From positions 62,001 through 126,000 of the forward strand of contig SFJO01000004.1 of NCBI GenBank assembly GCA_004555865.1: 64,000 nucleotides of DNA. Direction: 5' to 3'. A model generated the notes under the pieces. The model did not search any database and was not told the origin of the DNA. It saw only the letters and a program-made list of their open reading frames with translations. This document shows, piece by piece, positions 1 to 8,400 of the stretch. Origin of the DNA: Oscillospiraceae bacterium (GTDB lineage Bacteria > Bacillota > Clostridia > Oscillospirales > Ruminococcaceae). Position 1 is the first letter of the stretch. Each line of letters opens with the position of its first letter. The position numbers were made by a program, and so were the translations under genes.

Positions 1-654
1 GCCGGCCGCCACCGCGCGGCGGGCCCGCTGCTCCATGTTCTTGGGGGTGGGGCACAGGGCCTCGCACAGCTGGCCCACACTGGTCTGGGCCACGGTCAGA
101 TGGTTCTCATACAGATAGCCGCACATCTTCAGAATGTCGGCCGAGCCCTTCTCGCCGGACATTCCCAGCGAACCCAGCACGTTCTGTACCCGGCGCAGGC
201 GCTGGGTTTCGTCGCTGGGAGGCGCAGGCTGTGCACTGCTTGTATTGCTGAACATACTGCGGATGTTGGCCAGCGTGCGCTCGTTTTCCACCTGGCGGGA
301 GGCGTTTTGAATCACGCCCCGCACCTCCAGCAGGTTGATGGGCTTGGAAATAAAGAAGTCCACTCCGGCGCTGTACGCCTTGCCGATGAGGGTCTTTTCC
401 GACACCTGGCTCAGCATGATGCACTTGGCGGTGCAGCCCTGGGCGCGCAGGTCGGTCACCACTTCGATGCCGTCCCGCTGGGGCATAAAGAAATCCAGCA
501 TGATCACATCCGGCCGGGTGGCCAGAATTTCGGCGGTGGAGGGCATACCGTCGGCGGAATCGCCGCAGATGATGCCCAGCTTCTCACCGGTGATGATCTG
601 GGTAAGGTTGTGGATGATGGAGGGATCGTCTTCCAGAATGTAGATCCGGATCAT
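1..654 (-). CDS. Response regulator, GlnL/YcbB-like (3' end outside window)
   Basis: The N-terminal 218 residues are present; the C-terminus runs off the window. Residues 1-120 form a CheY-like receiver: the acidic pocket EDD is at 8-10, the phosphoacceptor Asp is about D54 (IMLDFFMP), the conserved Ser is in IMLSQ near 82 and the Lys is in SKP near 104. Beyond a linker (about 125-150) lies a helical region resembling the DNA-binding half of B. subtilis GlnL/YcbB rather than an OmpR or NarL output domain. The start ATG overlaps the stop of the kinase gene (ATGA), so the two are translationally coupled. By family, GlnK-GlnL pairs respond to glutamine; the ligand here is unknown. Confidence 0.85.
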   Translation of the reverse strand, partial: MIRIYILEDDPSIIHNLTQIITGEKLGIICGDSADGMPSTAEILATRPDVIMLDFFMPQRDGIEVVTDLRAQGCTAKCIMLSQVSEKTLIGKAYSAGVDFFISKPINLLEVRGVIQNASRQVENERTLANIRSMFSNTSSAQPAPPSDETQRLRRVQNVLGSLGMSGEKGSADILKMCGYLYENHLTVAQTSVGQLCEALCPTPKNMEQRARRAVAAG

Positions 655-1970
655 AAATGTACTTCGTCCTCCTTTGCTTTCTTTGCGGTTTCAGCCAAGT
701 TGGCCGCCGGCACCCGCACCCAGAAGGTGGTGCGCTCGTTCTGGATGGAATCCACCCAGACGCTGCCGCCCAGCTGCTCTTCCAGCGACATTTTCGCGCC
801 GGTCAGGCCCATGCCGCGGTAAATATTGCCGGTTTTGGAATCGAATTTTGTGGAATAGCCCATCTGGAACACCTTGTCCAGCTGATCCGGCGCAATGCCG
901 GGGCCGTTGTCGCTCACCTGAAGCAGGTAATCGCCGTCCACCCGGTCGGCCCGGATGCGCACCACGCTGCCGGGTTTCACCCCTGCCGAAGCGATGGCCT
1001 CGATGGAGTTGTTCACCAGGCACCGCAGCACCGACATCAGCAGGTAGTGGTGGCGGGTCATAAAGTCCACACTGTGCTCAAAGTCCAGCCGGATGTCCAG
1101 CTTTTCCTGTTCCAGCATCCGATAGGTGGATTCCCGCAGGATGTGCAGCAGGTCGGCAAAGCGCATCAGGGTGTCCTCCCCGTCCTCGCCCAGCTGGGTC
1201 TGAATGCCCTGGGTGATGCGCAGATAGTCCTTTTTCACATCGTGCACGTCACAGGCAATGTACAGCGCCAGCTTTTTCACCTCGGGGGGAATGTCCAGCA
1301 GACTGAGCTCTTTATATAATGTATAGGCATTTTTTACAATGCCCTCGATGTTGCCGCAGCTTTTCTGCATGAAATACAGTTCGGTGCGCAGGCTGGTTTT
1401 CATCAAAAACAGCCGCTGATACCGCTCTTCATGCTCGGCGTGGGTCAAAAGGTCGTGGTAGCGGCCGTACACCGCCAGCAGCACAATGGCCAACACACCG
1501 CGGCCTAGGGCGATGACCACCAGAATCAGGTAGAAGTTGAGGCTCTCCTCCAGTTCCAGCCGGACCAGCACCTCGCCGACGTTGGCCAGAAAATCGCACA
1601 GGGCGATCTGATACCAGAGCTTATTATAATGGTAGACGTACCGCTGGCGCACGATCAGCCCGAACAGAAGGCCGTAAAATACGTAATACAGGCCGCCGGG
1701 CAGGTTGGCCAGCGCCGCATCGGCCAGCACGGTGCCGCGGGCCGTGCTGTACAGCGCACGGAACACCCACACCGCCGCACCGGTTGCCGCGCCCACCTCC
1801 CAGGCGGGGGTTTCCCGGCTGATGGTGAGCAGGAAGAAGGGGAACAGCACCACAGCCAGCGAAATGCGGAAATCGCTGATGACGAAATGCAGGCCAAGCT
1901 CACTGAACAGCACAATGACCAGCGCCACCAAGCCGTTCTGTTTCCAATGCTTCAGCCAGTTTAATTTCAT
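651..1970 (-). CDS. Sensor histidine kinase, GlnK/YcbA-like
   Basis: This 439-residue membrane sensor kinase is the partner of the overlapping response regulator. Residues 15-180 hold about six hydrophobic helices with only short loops, so sensing is probably within or near the membrane. A phosphoacceptor-like segment with HDVKKDY sits near residue 243. The HATPase domain follows: N-box NNSIEA, G1 DNGPG near 355, and G2 GMGLTGAK near 390. The weak H-box match is usual for YcbA-type kinases. An AAGGGA ribosome site precedes the ATG. About 400 bp of AT-rich DNA lies upstream. Confidence 0.88.
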   Translation of the reverse strand: MKLNWLKHWKQNGLVALVIVLFSELGLHFVISDFRISLAVVLFPFFLLTISRETPAWEVGAATGAAVWVFRALYSTARGTVLADAALANLPGGLYYVFYGLLFGLIVRQRYVYHYNKLWYQIALCDFLANVGEVLVRLELEESLNFYLILVVIALGRGVLAIVLLAVYGRYHDLLTHAEHEERYQRLFLMKTSLRTELYFMQKSCGNIEGIVKNAYTLYKELSLLDIPPEVKKLALYIACDVHDVKKDYLRITQGIQTQLGEDGEDTLMRFADLLHILRESTYRMLEQEKLDIRLDFEHSVDFMTRHHYLLMSVLRCLVNNSIEAIASAGVKPGSVVRIRADRVDGDYLLQVSDNGPGIAPDQLDKVFQMGYSTKFDSKTGNIYRGMGLTGAKMSLEEQLGGSVWVDSIQNERTTFWVRVPAANLAETAKKAKEDEVHL

Positions 1971-2374
1971 GCGGGGGTCCCTTCCGTTTATCTTCAGAAA
2001 TGCCGCCGGAGAAAGCGCATTCCGACCTGCGGGATGCGCGGCCCGGGGCCAATTCGATCACCATAATTTAATATTTTAAAAGTTCACCCTTACTATACCA
2101 TATGATTTGAAACCTGTACAGAGTCTAATCCGTATTTTGCGCCATAAAAAGCGGAATATTTGCTTTATAAAGTTAATCCCTTTTCTTTCATAAAAAAGCA
2201 AATTGTGCCCAGTTTCGGGCTTCACTTTTTTAATTTTTTGTGAGTTTTCCCGATGTTTTTTGAATCTTGTCGTTTTGTCGTGTGTTTTTGTCGAACTGGC
2301 AGAACATACAAAAAGCACGCCCCGCCTTTGGGCAGAGTGCGCAGCTTACAAGGCGGTTTAAGAAGCCTTCCCCC
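1971..2374. other. AT-rich intergenic region between two minus-strand operons
   Basis: No convincing gene is seen. The part next to the kinase is AT-rich and carries a TATAGT on the minus strand (about 2089-2094) that could be its -10 box, but no good -35 box stands 16-18 bp upstream. The other half follows the nitroreductase stop and shows no strong U-tailed hairpin. A minus-strand open frame of 80 codons (2076-2318) has neither a good ribosome site nor recognisable content. Confidence 0.5.
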
Positions 2375-2977
2375 TCACTCCTCCCGCCATTCCATCACGT
2401 CCGCCAGCGGCTTGCGGGGGCGGGCCTTGGGGGCTTCGTCCGGCCAGCCCAGAGCCACCGCGCCCACCAGCCGGTGCTCGGTGCCCACAAAACGGATCAG
2501 TTCTTCATAGGCATAGCCGGTGTTGCCGATCCACAGCGTGCCCAGCCCCAGCTCGGCGGCGCGGATCAGCAGGTTCTGCATGGCGGCCCCCACGGCCAGA
2601 TCGTCGTACATGGCCATGAAGCGGCTCTCCGGGGTTCCGGCCTCAAAGGGCGAGGCGGCGTTGGTGTTCAGCACCAGAATCACCACCGGGGCCGCGCGCA
2701 TGGTTCGCAGGGTGGCCCCCGCATAGACAAGGCCGCTGGCCAGCCCGGGCAGGGCCGCGTTTTCGCCGGTTTCCCGGGCAATACCCTTTTCCATTTCGTC
2801 CAGCAGGGCGGCCTTGGCCGCACCCTGATACACCAAAAACTTCCAGGGCTGGCGATTTTTGCCCGATGGGGCCAGAATCGCCGCCCCCAGCACCTCTTCA
2901 ATGGCTTCTCGGGGCACCGGGTCGGGTTTGTATTTTCGGATGCTCCGGCGCTGCCGGATGCCTTCCAGATCGCTCAT
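2375..2977 (-). CDS. Nitroreductase family protein (FMN-dependent)
   Basis: A 200-residue single-domain nitroreductase-fold protein, probably an FMN flavoenzyme using NAD(P)H; the substrate is unknown. The N-terminal RRSIRKY motif and PSGKNRQPWKF segment are the usual FMN phosphate and ring contacts, and GLGTLWIGN in the C-terminal half is also family-typical. The chosen start has AAGGAG six bases upstream; open frame continues upstream without a ribosome site. It is the third gene of a redox operon (LDH-like, FMN reductase, nitroreductase), 85 bp after the second gene. Confidence 0.88.
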   Translation of the reverse strand: MSDLEGIRQRRSIRKYKPDPVPREAIEEVLGAAILAPSGKNRQPWKFLVYQGAAKAALLDEMEKGIARETGENAALPGLASGLVYAGATLRTMRAAPVVILVLNTNAASPFEAGTPESRFMAMYDDLAVGAAMQNLLIRAAELGLGTLWIGNTGYAYEELIRFVGTEHRLVGAVALGWPDEAPKARPRKPLADVMEWREE

Positions 2978-3062
2978 GGCTTCTCCTTTCTGCCGGGGGC
3001 AAAAACGGCCCTGCACGCCCCGCGGCGGCAGAGCTGTTTTCATCGTTTTGTCCGCCCGGTTT

Positions 3063-4121
3063 TTACACCAGCGCGGCCTCCATGCTGTGGGCAAAGGCCT
3101 CGGCCCGGTCCACAATGCCGGGGCGGGCCATCAGCTCGCCCGCCTTGTTGGCGGTTTCCATCATCACAAAGCGGGGGGGCAGATAAAAACCCTTGTTCAT
3201 GTTCAGTGCGCCGATCAGCTGCCGGGCCAGCAGGTCGCTGCCGGAATAGCCCGACACCACCAGCGCAAACAGCGCCTTCTGGCGGAAGCTCTGGGTGCGG
3301 TACAGGGCCGTAAGCCGGTTGATGAAGGCCGTCAGGTTGGCGTTGAGCGCATCGTTGTAGTTGGGGCAGATCATCACCACCGCGTCCGCCGCGCGCACGG
3401 CGGGGTAGACCTCCTCCACCATCAGGCCGCCGTAAAAGCAGCTGCCCTGCTCGCCGAAATGCAGGCACATCTTGTAGGGGCAGCCGCCGCAGTCGGCCAC
3501 CGCGCCGTTGCGCAGGCCGATCTCGTCCGTCTCCCAGCCGGGCAGGCTCTCCCGGATGAGGTGCCACAGGGCAAAGGTGTTGCTGCTTTTGTGGCTGGAG
3601 GCGTGCAGCACTGCCAGCCGGGGCGCCCCGTGGCGCTGAAACTCGAAGCTCAGCAGCCGGTCCGCCAGGTCCCGGGCGGCCGCCTGATAGGCGTGCAGCG
3701 GGTCGGTGCCCAGGTTGGCGGCCTTGATGTCAAAGTTGTGCAGGGTGAGGGTGGCCTCCACCAGCGGCGCGCCGATGAAGGCGCAGCCGCACAGGTTGGC
3801 CGCCAGCACCAGCTCCCGGCTCAGGGTCTTGGTGTAAAGTTCGCTCTGGCCGTCCACGATCGCCGCACCAAGGCAGCCCTCCAGGCAGCCGGGGTGGTTT
3901 CGCAGCCAGGCCAGCATCCGGTAATACTCCAGGTTCACGCCGTCCGCCCCGATGGCCACGGCAAACAGCACCCGCCGGCCCGTCACCGGGCGCAGGGCCT
4001 CGGCCGTTTCCACCGTCTCACACCGGCGGCCCGCCAGCGCCCCGGCCAGTGCCTGCTCCATGCGGGGGGCCTGGCCGGCCCGGGGGCGGATCACCAGCAA
4101 CGCATCCTCCTGCCCGCTCAT
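3063..4121 (-). CDS. NADPH-dependent FMN reductase / iron-sulfur flavoprotein-like, with extra N-terminal domain
   Basis: 352 residues in two parts. From about residue 168 the sequence is a flavodoxin-like FMN reductase domain (LHASSHKSSNTF for the FMN phosphate loop). It has a Cys cluster near 205-225 (CGGCPYKMC then a further Cys), as in iron-sulfur flavoproteins; one or two Cys may bind a cluster. The N-terminal 160 residues, which include a GADGVNLEYYRML segment, I do not recognise. Its ATG overlaps the stop of the LDH-like gene by 4 bp (ATGA), so expression is coupled. The role is inferred to be electron transfer; substrate unknown. Confidence 0.75.
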   Translation of the reverse strand: MSGQEDALLVIRPRAGQAPRMEQALAGALAGRRCETVETAEALRPVTGRRVLFAVAIGADGVNLEYYRMLAWLRNHPGCLEGCLGAAIVDGQSELYTKTLSRELVLAANLCGCAFIGAPLVEATLTLHNFDIKAANLGTDPLHAYQAAARDLADRLLSFEFQRHGAPRLAVLHASSHKSSNTFALWHLIRESLPGWETDEIGLRNGAVADCGGCPYKMCLHFGEQGSCFYGGLMVEEVYPAVRAADAVVMICPNYNDALNANLTAFINRLTALYRTQSFRQKALFALVVSGYSGSDLLARQLIGALNMNKGFYLPPRFVMMETANKAGELMARPGIVDRAEAFAHSMEAALV

Positions 4122-5371
4122 TTCAGGGCAGCCAGGCCGGCTTCCGCCTGGCGGATGCGCTCAAACAGGGCGGCGGGCATATCCAGCACCTCGGTCTCCA
4201 GCCCAACGGCGGTGTACCGGGTGCGGCAGCCCATGTAAATGCCGCCGAAGTACACCGCGCCGTAGTGCCACTCGCCCCGCAGGGTGAGCAGAATGCTGAT
4301 TGCGCCGGAGGACAGCGCCGGGGCCACATAGGGCTTGTAGCCCAGCGCCCGCATCTCCATGTTGGCGGTGACGGCCAGCTTGGTGAGGGCGCGGCTGCGC
4401 TCGTCGTCGTAATTGGCGATGGAGTTGGCGATCACCAGATCCTGGCCGTGGGGGCCAAAGGCGCGGCCCTCGGTCAAAAAGTCGCCGAACAGTTCGGGCT
4501 GGCGCTTGGCGTAGTAGGCGGCGCGGGCGTTCATCACGCCCAGGCCGTAGCCCTGCACCTGCTCGGGCCGCAGGCCCTTGCCGTCAAAGTTTCCGTTTTC
4601 GTCGGTGTTGCTGGCCTGCCAGGCGGCGCGGGCCAGGGCGTCCACCGGGTCGCTCACCACGCAGAACAGCCCCTTGAAGCCCGCCTCGCGGGCCTGCTTG
4701 GCATACTGGCTCACAATGGCCTTGTTGTTCTCGTACTGGGCCATGCGCACATCCTTCACGCCGCTGCCCACCGGGGGAATGCCCTTGCTGGCCACGAACA
4801 CGAACACATCGCAGTCCATGAGCTTGTCCATGGGCACCACGTCCACCGGGGGCAGAGCGTCATAATTCCAGGGGAAGGCGATCTGGTTGATCTCGAACTC
4901 CCAGCGGGCGGCGGCCTTTTCGTTCACATCGCAGATGCCGATGGAGTCCAGCACATCCGCGCCCATCAGCCGCAGGCCCAGCAGCAGGGTGCTGCCCACA
5001 TCGCCCAAAGCCAGCAGGTGCAGCCGCTGTTTCTTTTTGGGGGCCGCCGGGGCCAGCAGGCTCTCCCAGGCGGGGTGCGCCAGATTCACCGCCCGCAGGC
5101 GGCCCTGCTCGGCCGCGTCGGCCACGGTGCCGTCGGCCAGGCCCCGCTCCAGCGCGGGCATTGCCTTGCCGTTCAGCCAGGCCACGTCCTCGGGGGCGGC
5201 CAGGGTGCGCAGGTCGTTCACCTTCCAGCTGGCCCGGCTGCGGGTCAGATCCTCCCGGCGGACCAGATAGTTCAGCACTCCGTCCCCCAGCTGGCCCGGC
5301 TGGGCCGCAGGGTAGGGCAGCTCTTCGGCGCTGCAGCACAGCGCGCCGCCGATTTGATAATAATTCAGCAT
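4118..5371 (-). CDS. Lactate/malate dehydrogenase-fold oxidoreductase
   Basis: 417 residues, longer than classical LDH/MDH (about 310-330). A Rossmann loop GDVGSTLL lies near residue 125 after an extra N-terminal region of about 115 residues. VVSDPVDAL corresponds to the conserved VVSNPVD segment, and GPHGQD near 307 sits where LDH/MDH have the catalytic His motif (GEHGDS). These suggest NAD(P)-dependent oxidation of a 2-hydroxyacid-like substrate, but several active-site residues differ and the substrate is unknown. The start has AGGAGG seven bases upstream, which decides against the in-frame ATG 33 bases earlier. First gene of the redox operon. Confidence 0.72.
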   Translation of the reverse strand: MLNYYQIGGALCCSAEELPYPAAQPGQLGDGVLNYLVRREDLTRSRASWKVNDLRTLAAPEDVAWLNGKAMPALERGLADGTVADAAEQGRLRAVNLAHPAWESLLAPAAPKKKQRLHLLALGDVGSTLLLGLRLMGADVLDSIGICDVNEKAAARWEFEINQIAFPWNYDALPPVDVVPMDKLMDCDVFVFVASKGIPPVGSGVKDVRMAQYENNKAIVSQYAKQAREAGFKGLFCVVSDPVDALARAAWQASNTDENGNFDGKGLRPEQVQGYGLGVMNARAAYYAKRQPELFGDFLTEGRAFGPHGQDLVIANSIANYDDERSRALTKLAVTANMEMRALGYKPYVAPALSSGAISILLTLRGEWHYGAVYFGGIYMGCRTRYTAVGLETEVLDMPAALFERIRQAEAGLAALK

Positions 5372-5430
5372 AATTGTTCCTCCTGTACGGGGCACATTCC
5401 CCATTCCCTAATTCCTATTTCTCTCTTTTC

Positions 5431-5459
5431 ATTATAAGGGCAGGCGCCGCGGCGGGCAA
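5431..5459 (-). promoter_or_regulatory. Promoter of the redox operon
   Basis: On the minus strand TTGCCC is followed after 17 bp by TATAAT, 60 bp upstream of the start of the LDH-like gene. The spacing and the -10 box are ideal. Confidence 0.6.
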
Positions 5460-5492
5460 GGCTTTGCCGGTGCCGCGGCGCGCGAAAGCATT

Positions 5493-8400
5493 TTATTCGC
5501 CGCCCAGCGCAAAGGCGCGGGTGCGCCGCAGCAGTTCCAGATCGTTTTCCAGATACACCGACGGAGCCAGATTTTCATCGTAGCTCATGCAGCTTCCCTT
5601 GTCCGGGCACAGCGGCAGGATCACCGCCTCGCTCAGGCGGGCCAGCGTCAGGTTGCGGCCGTACTGGGCGCGGTACAGGCCCTCCAGCATCCGGAACAGA
5701 TCCCGGGCGTTCTCCAGGCAGCACTCGGAGAAGTCAAACAGGGCTTCCCGGCCGCAGCCCTCCAGCCGGGGGGTGGTGTAGGGCAGGATCATGTTGATGG
5801 AGGGCTGCAGGCCCGCCGCCTGGCGGGTGGGCCGCCGCACCGTGTCGCCGCCGATGAAGGGATACAGGGTGGACTCCACAAACCAGTGGCGCAGGGTGGG
5901 AATGGTGTACACGCTCTCCACCGGCAGGCCCCAGTCGGCCATGCTGTCCCATCCGTAGCCGGAAAGCATTCCCACCAGCACGGTGCGGATCTCCACGCCC
6001 TCCTGCCTGAACAGGGGCAGAATGGCCTTCAGGCGGCCCGCGTGGTGCAGCAGGTCATCCACCAGCACCACCGGCCGGCCAAAGGACTTGATGGCCCGGA
6101 TCTGGCTGATCAGGGGGCTGTACCCGGGGAACGGCTCGATGGCATCGCGGGAGAGATCCGGCTCGTACACCTTGTCGGTGTGCAGGGTCTTGGTCACGGT
6201 GTTGGGCACCACCCGCCCGCGCAGAATTTTGCCGAAGGGCACGCACATCACCGGGCCGAGCACCCGGGGCTGGGTCGGCTCACGGGGCACGCCGTTCAGC
6301 TGGGTAATGCGGTCCACCATGCGCTGCATGATGGAGCCGGAGGGCAGGCTCAGCACCAGCTTGCCCGGGTACATACGGGTCATGGTCAGCTGCAGGCGGC
6401 GGTGCGCGGCCCGGCAGGCGGCCAGTGCCCGCTCATCGCTGGCAAAGGGCTCCTTCAACGTGGTGGCCAGGTTCTGCATCAGCACCAGGGGCTGGTGCAT
6501 ATCCACCAGCCACACCGGCCGCTCGCTCTGCTCGGCGGGTACAAAGCCCTGCCGCTCCAGCGCGTCCTTCAGGCCGTCGGCGCAGTGGTCGTCCAGCGGG
6601 GCGCACACGCCGTAGTTGCAGGTGTGGGCCAGGCTGGTGGCCACCGTCTCGGCCACCAGCAGCTGCCAGGCGTCCGGCAGCGGCTCGCCCCGCCGCAGGT
6701 ATACCCCGCTGATGAGCAGAATGCGCCCGCAGGCGCTGCGGCGCACATGGTCGGCCAGCTTCAGGTCATGCAGCGTGCTGAACAGCTGTTCCGGCTGCAA
6801 AAAGCGCAGGCGGGCGAAGCCCACGGGGGCGCCGTCCGGCAGGCACAGGGCCATCACCCCATCGCCGGTCTGAAGCAGGTCGGCCGCCAGCAGCCCGGCC
6901 TCGGGGCTTTCGCCCAGCACGCCGTGGGTCAGCTCCCGCAAAAAGCCAAATTCCGGGCTGCGCTCGAACCGGAAGCAGAACTTCCGGTCCGGCAGGCCAC
7001 GCTTGAACTTCGGCTCCCGCAGGTACAGGCCCCGCTGGTAGATAAACTGCTGAGCCACCGGGTCGATCAGATTGGAAATGTCCCGGTTCAGGTCGATGTT
7101 CTCCCGGATGCGGGTGGAGCTGATGTCCTCCAGATGGGTGGGCAGCTCCAGCTCCACCACCTTGCCGGTGATGAAATCCTTGGGGTCACGCTGGTGGTCC
7201 ACCTCCCGCTCGGACTGGCTGGCCCGGCGGAACACGATGTGGTTCATGTTATGCACCGAGTTTTCCCGGGGCGGGGCCGTGTAGGCCGAGGCCCCGGCAA
7301 TCACGTCGCTGCCCACCACCAGGTACACCTCCCGGCCGGGGAACACCGCCTTGAGCCGGGCCAGGTCGCTGGGGTTGGCGATGTTCACCGGAATCTCATC
7401 CGGGAACAGGTGCACGTGGAACATATCCGCCACCGACATACTCACGATCTGGCGGCGCACCAGATGGGGCTGGGTGTTTTTGGACCAGCTGAACTCGTCA
7501 ATGGCCAGGTACACCTCGTAGCCCATATCCCGAATGGCCCGCACAATGCCCTTGTGGGACAGGGTAAACGGGTCAAACGTGCCGGGGAAGAAGGCCACCT
7601 TGTTCCAGATGCTCACGGGCAGGCGGCCGTTCTCCACATGGTAATTGGAGATGAAGCGGCAGATGTGGCTCAGGGCCGCGGCCCGGTAATACAGGCTGAG
7701 GCTGGTGGGCTGGTTCTCATCCAGGAAGAACAGCAGCTTCTGGAAGCACAGGCCGAACAGGCGGTTTTTCTCCTCCTCGCTCAGCCGGGTGCTGGCGAAC
7801 AGCTGGCCCAGCAGCTGCAGCGCCTCCTGCCGCACCGTGACCCGGTGGCTGGCAAGGCCCCCCAGCAGGCAGCCCAGCAGCCGGTCGGCCCGGCGGCGGT
7901 TTTCCTCCGACGGCTCGGCAAACTGGCTGGCGTACACACCGTAATATTCCAGAATGACGGCCAGCGTGTCCAGCGCGCCGCACACAATGCGCTCGTTGGC
8001 GCTGGAAAGGGAAGCCCGCAGGTTCTCGATCAGCTCATCCAGCTGCTCCGGCGGCAGCCAGAGGGCAAACTCGCCCAGATATCGGGGAATGTACTTGGAA
8101 AACTCGTATTCGCCCACCTCCAGGCCTTTCACCAGCTCCACCGAAATCTCGTTGCGCTGGTCCGGCGTGAGCAGCTTGACAATGCGCAGCAGCGCCGCGC
8201 CGGCATCGCACCGCACCACCACCTGTTCGCTCACCTTGATGAGGTTGCACAGATGGGTGGCAATGTGCAGGATGTGGTCGGTGTGGCCCTGATCCACCTG
8301 ATCGGCCAGCAGCTTGATGTTCACTGCCTTGATGATCCAGGGGGTGCCGGTTTTCAGGTTGTCCAGAAAAATTTCGCTCACCACATCGGTGCCGTACAGA

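Noticed and set aside
2076..2318. 80-codon minus-strand frame upstream of the kinase
   Set aside because: No ribosome site, basic low-information sequence, AT-rich intergenic DNA.
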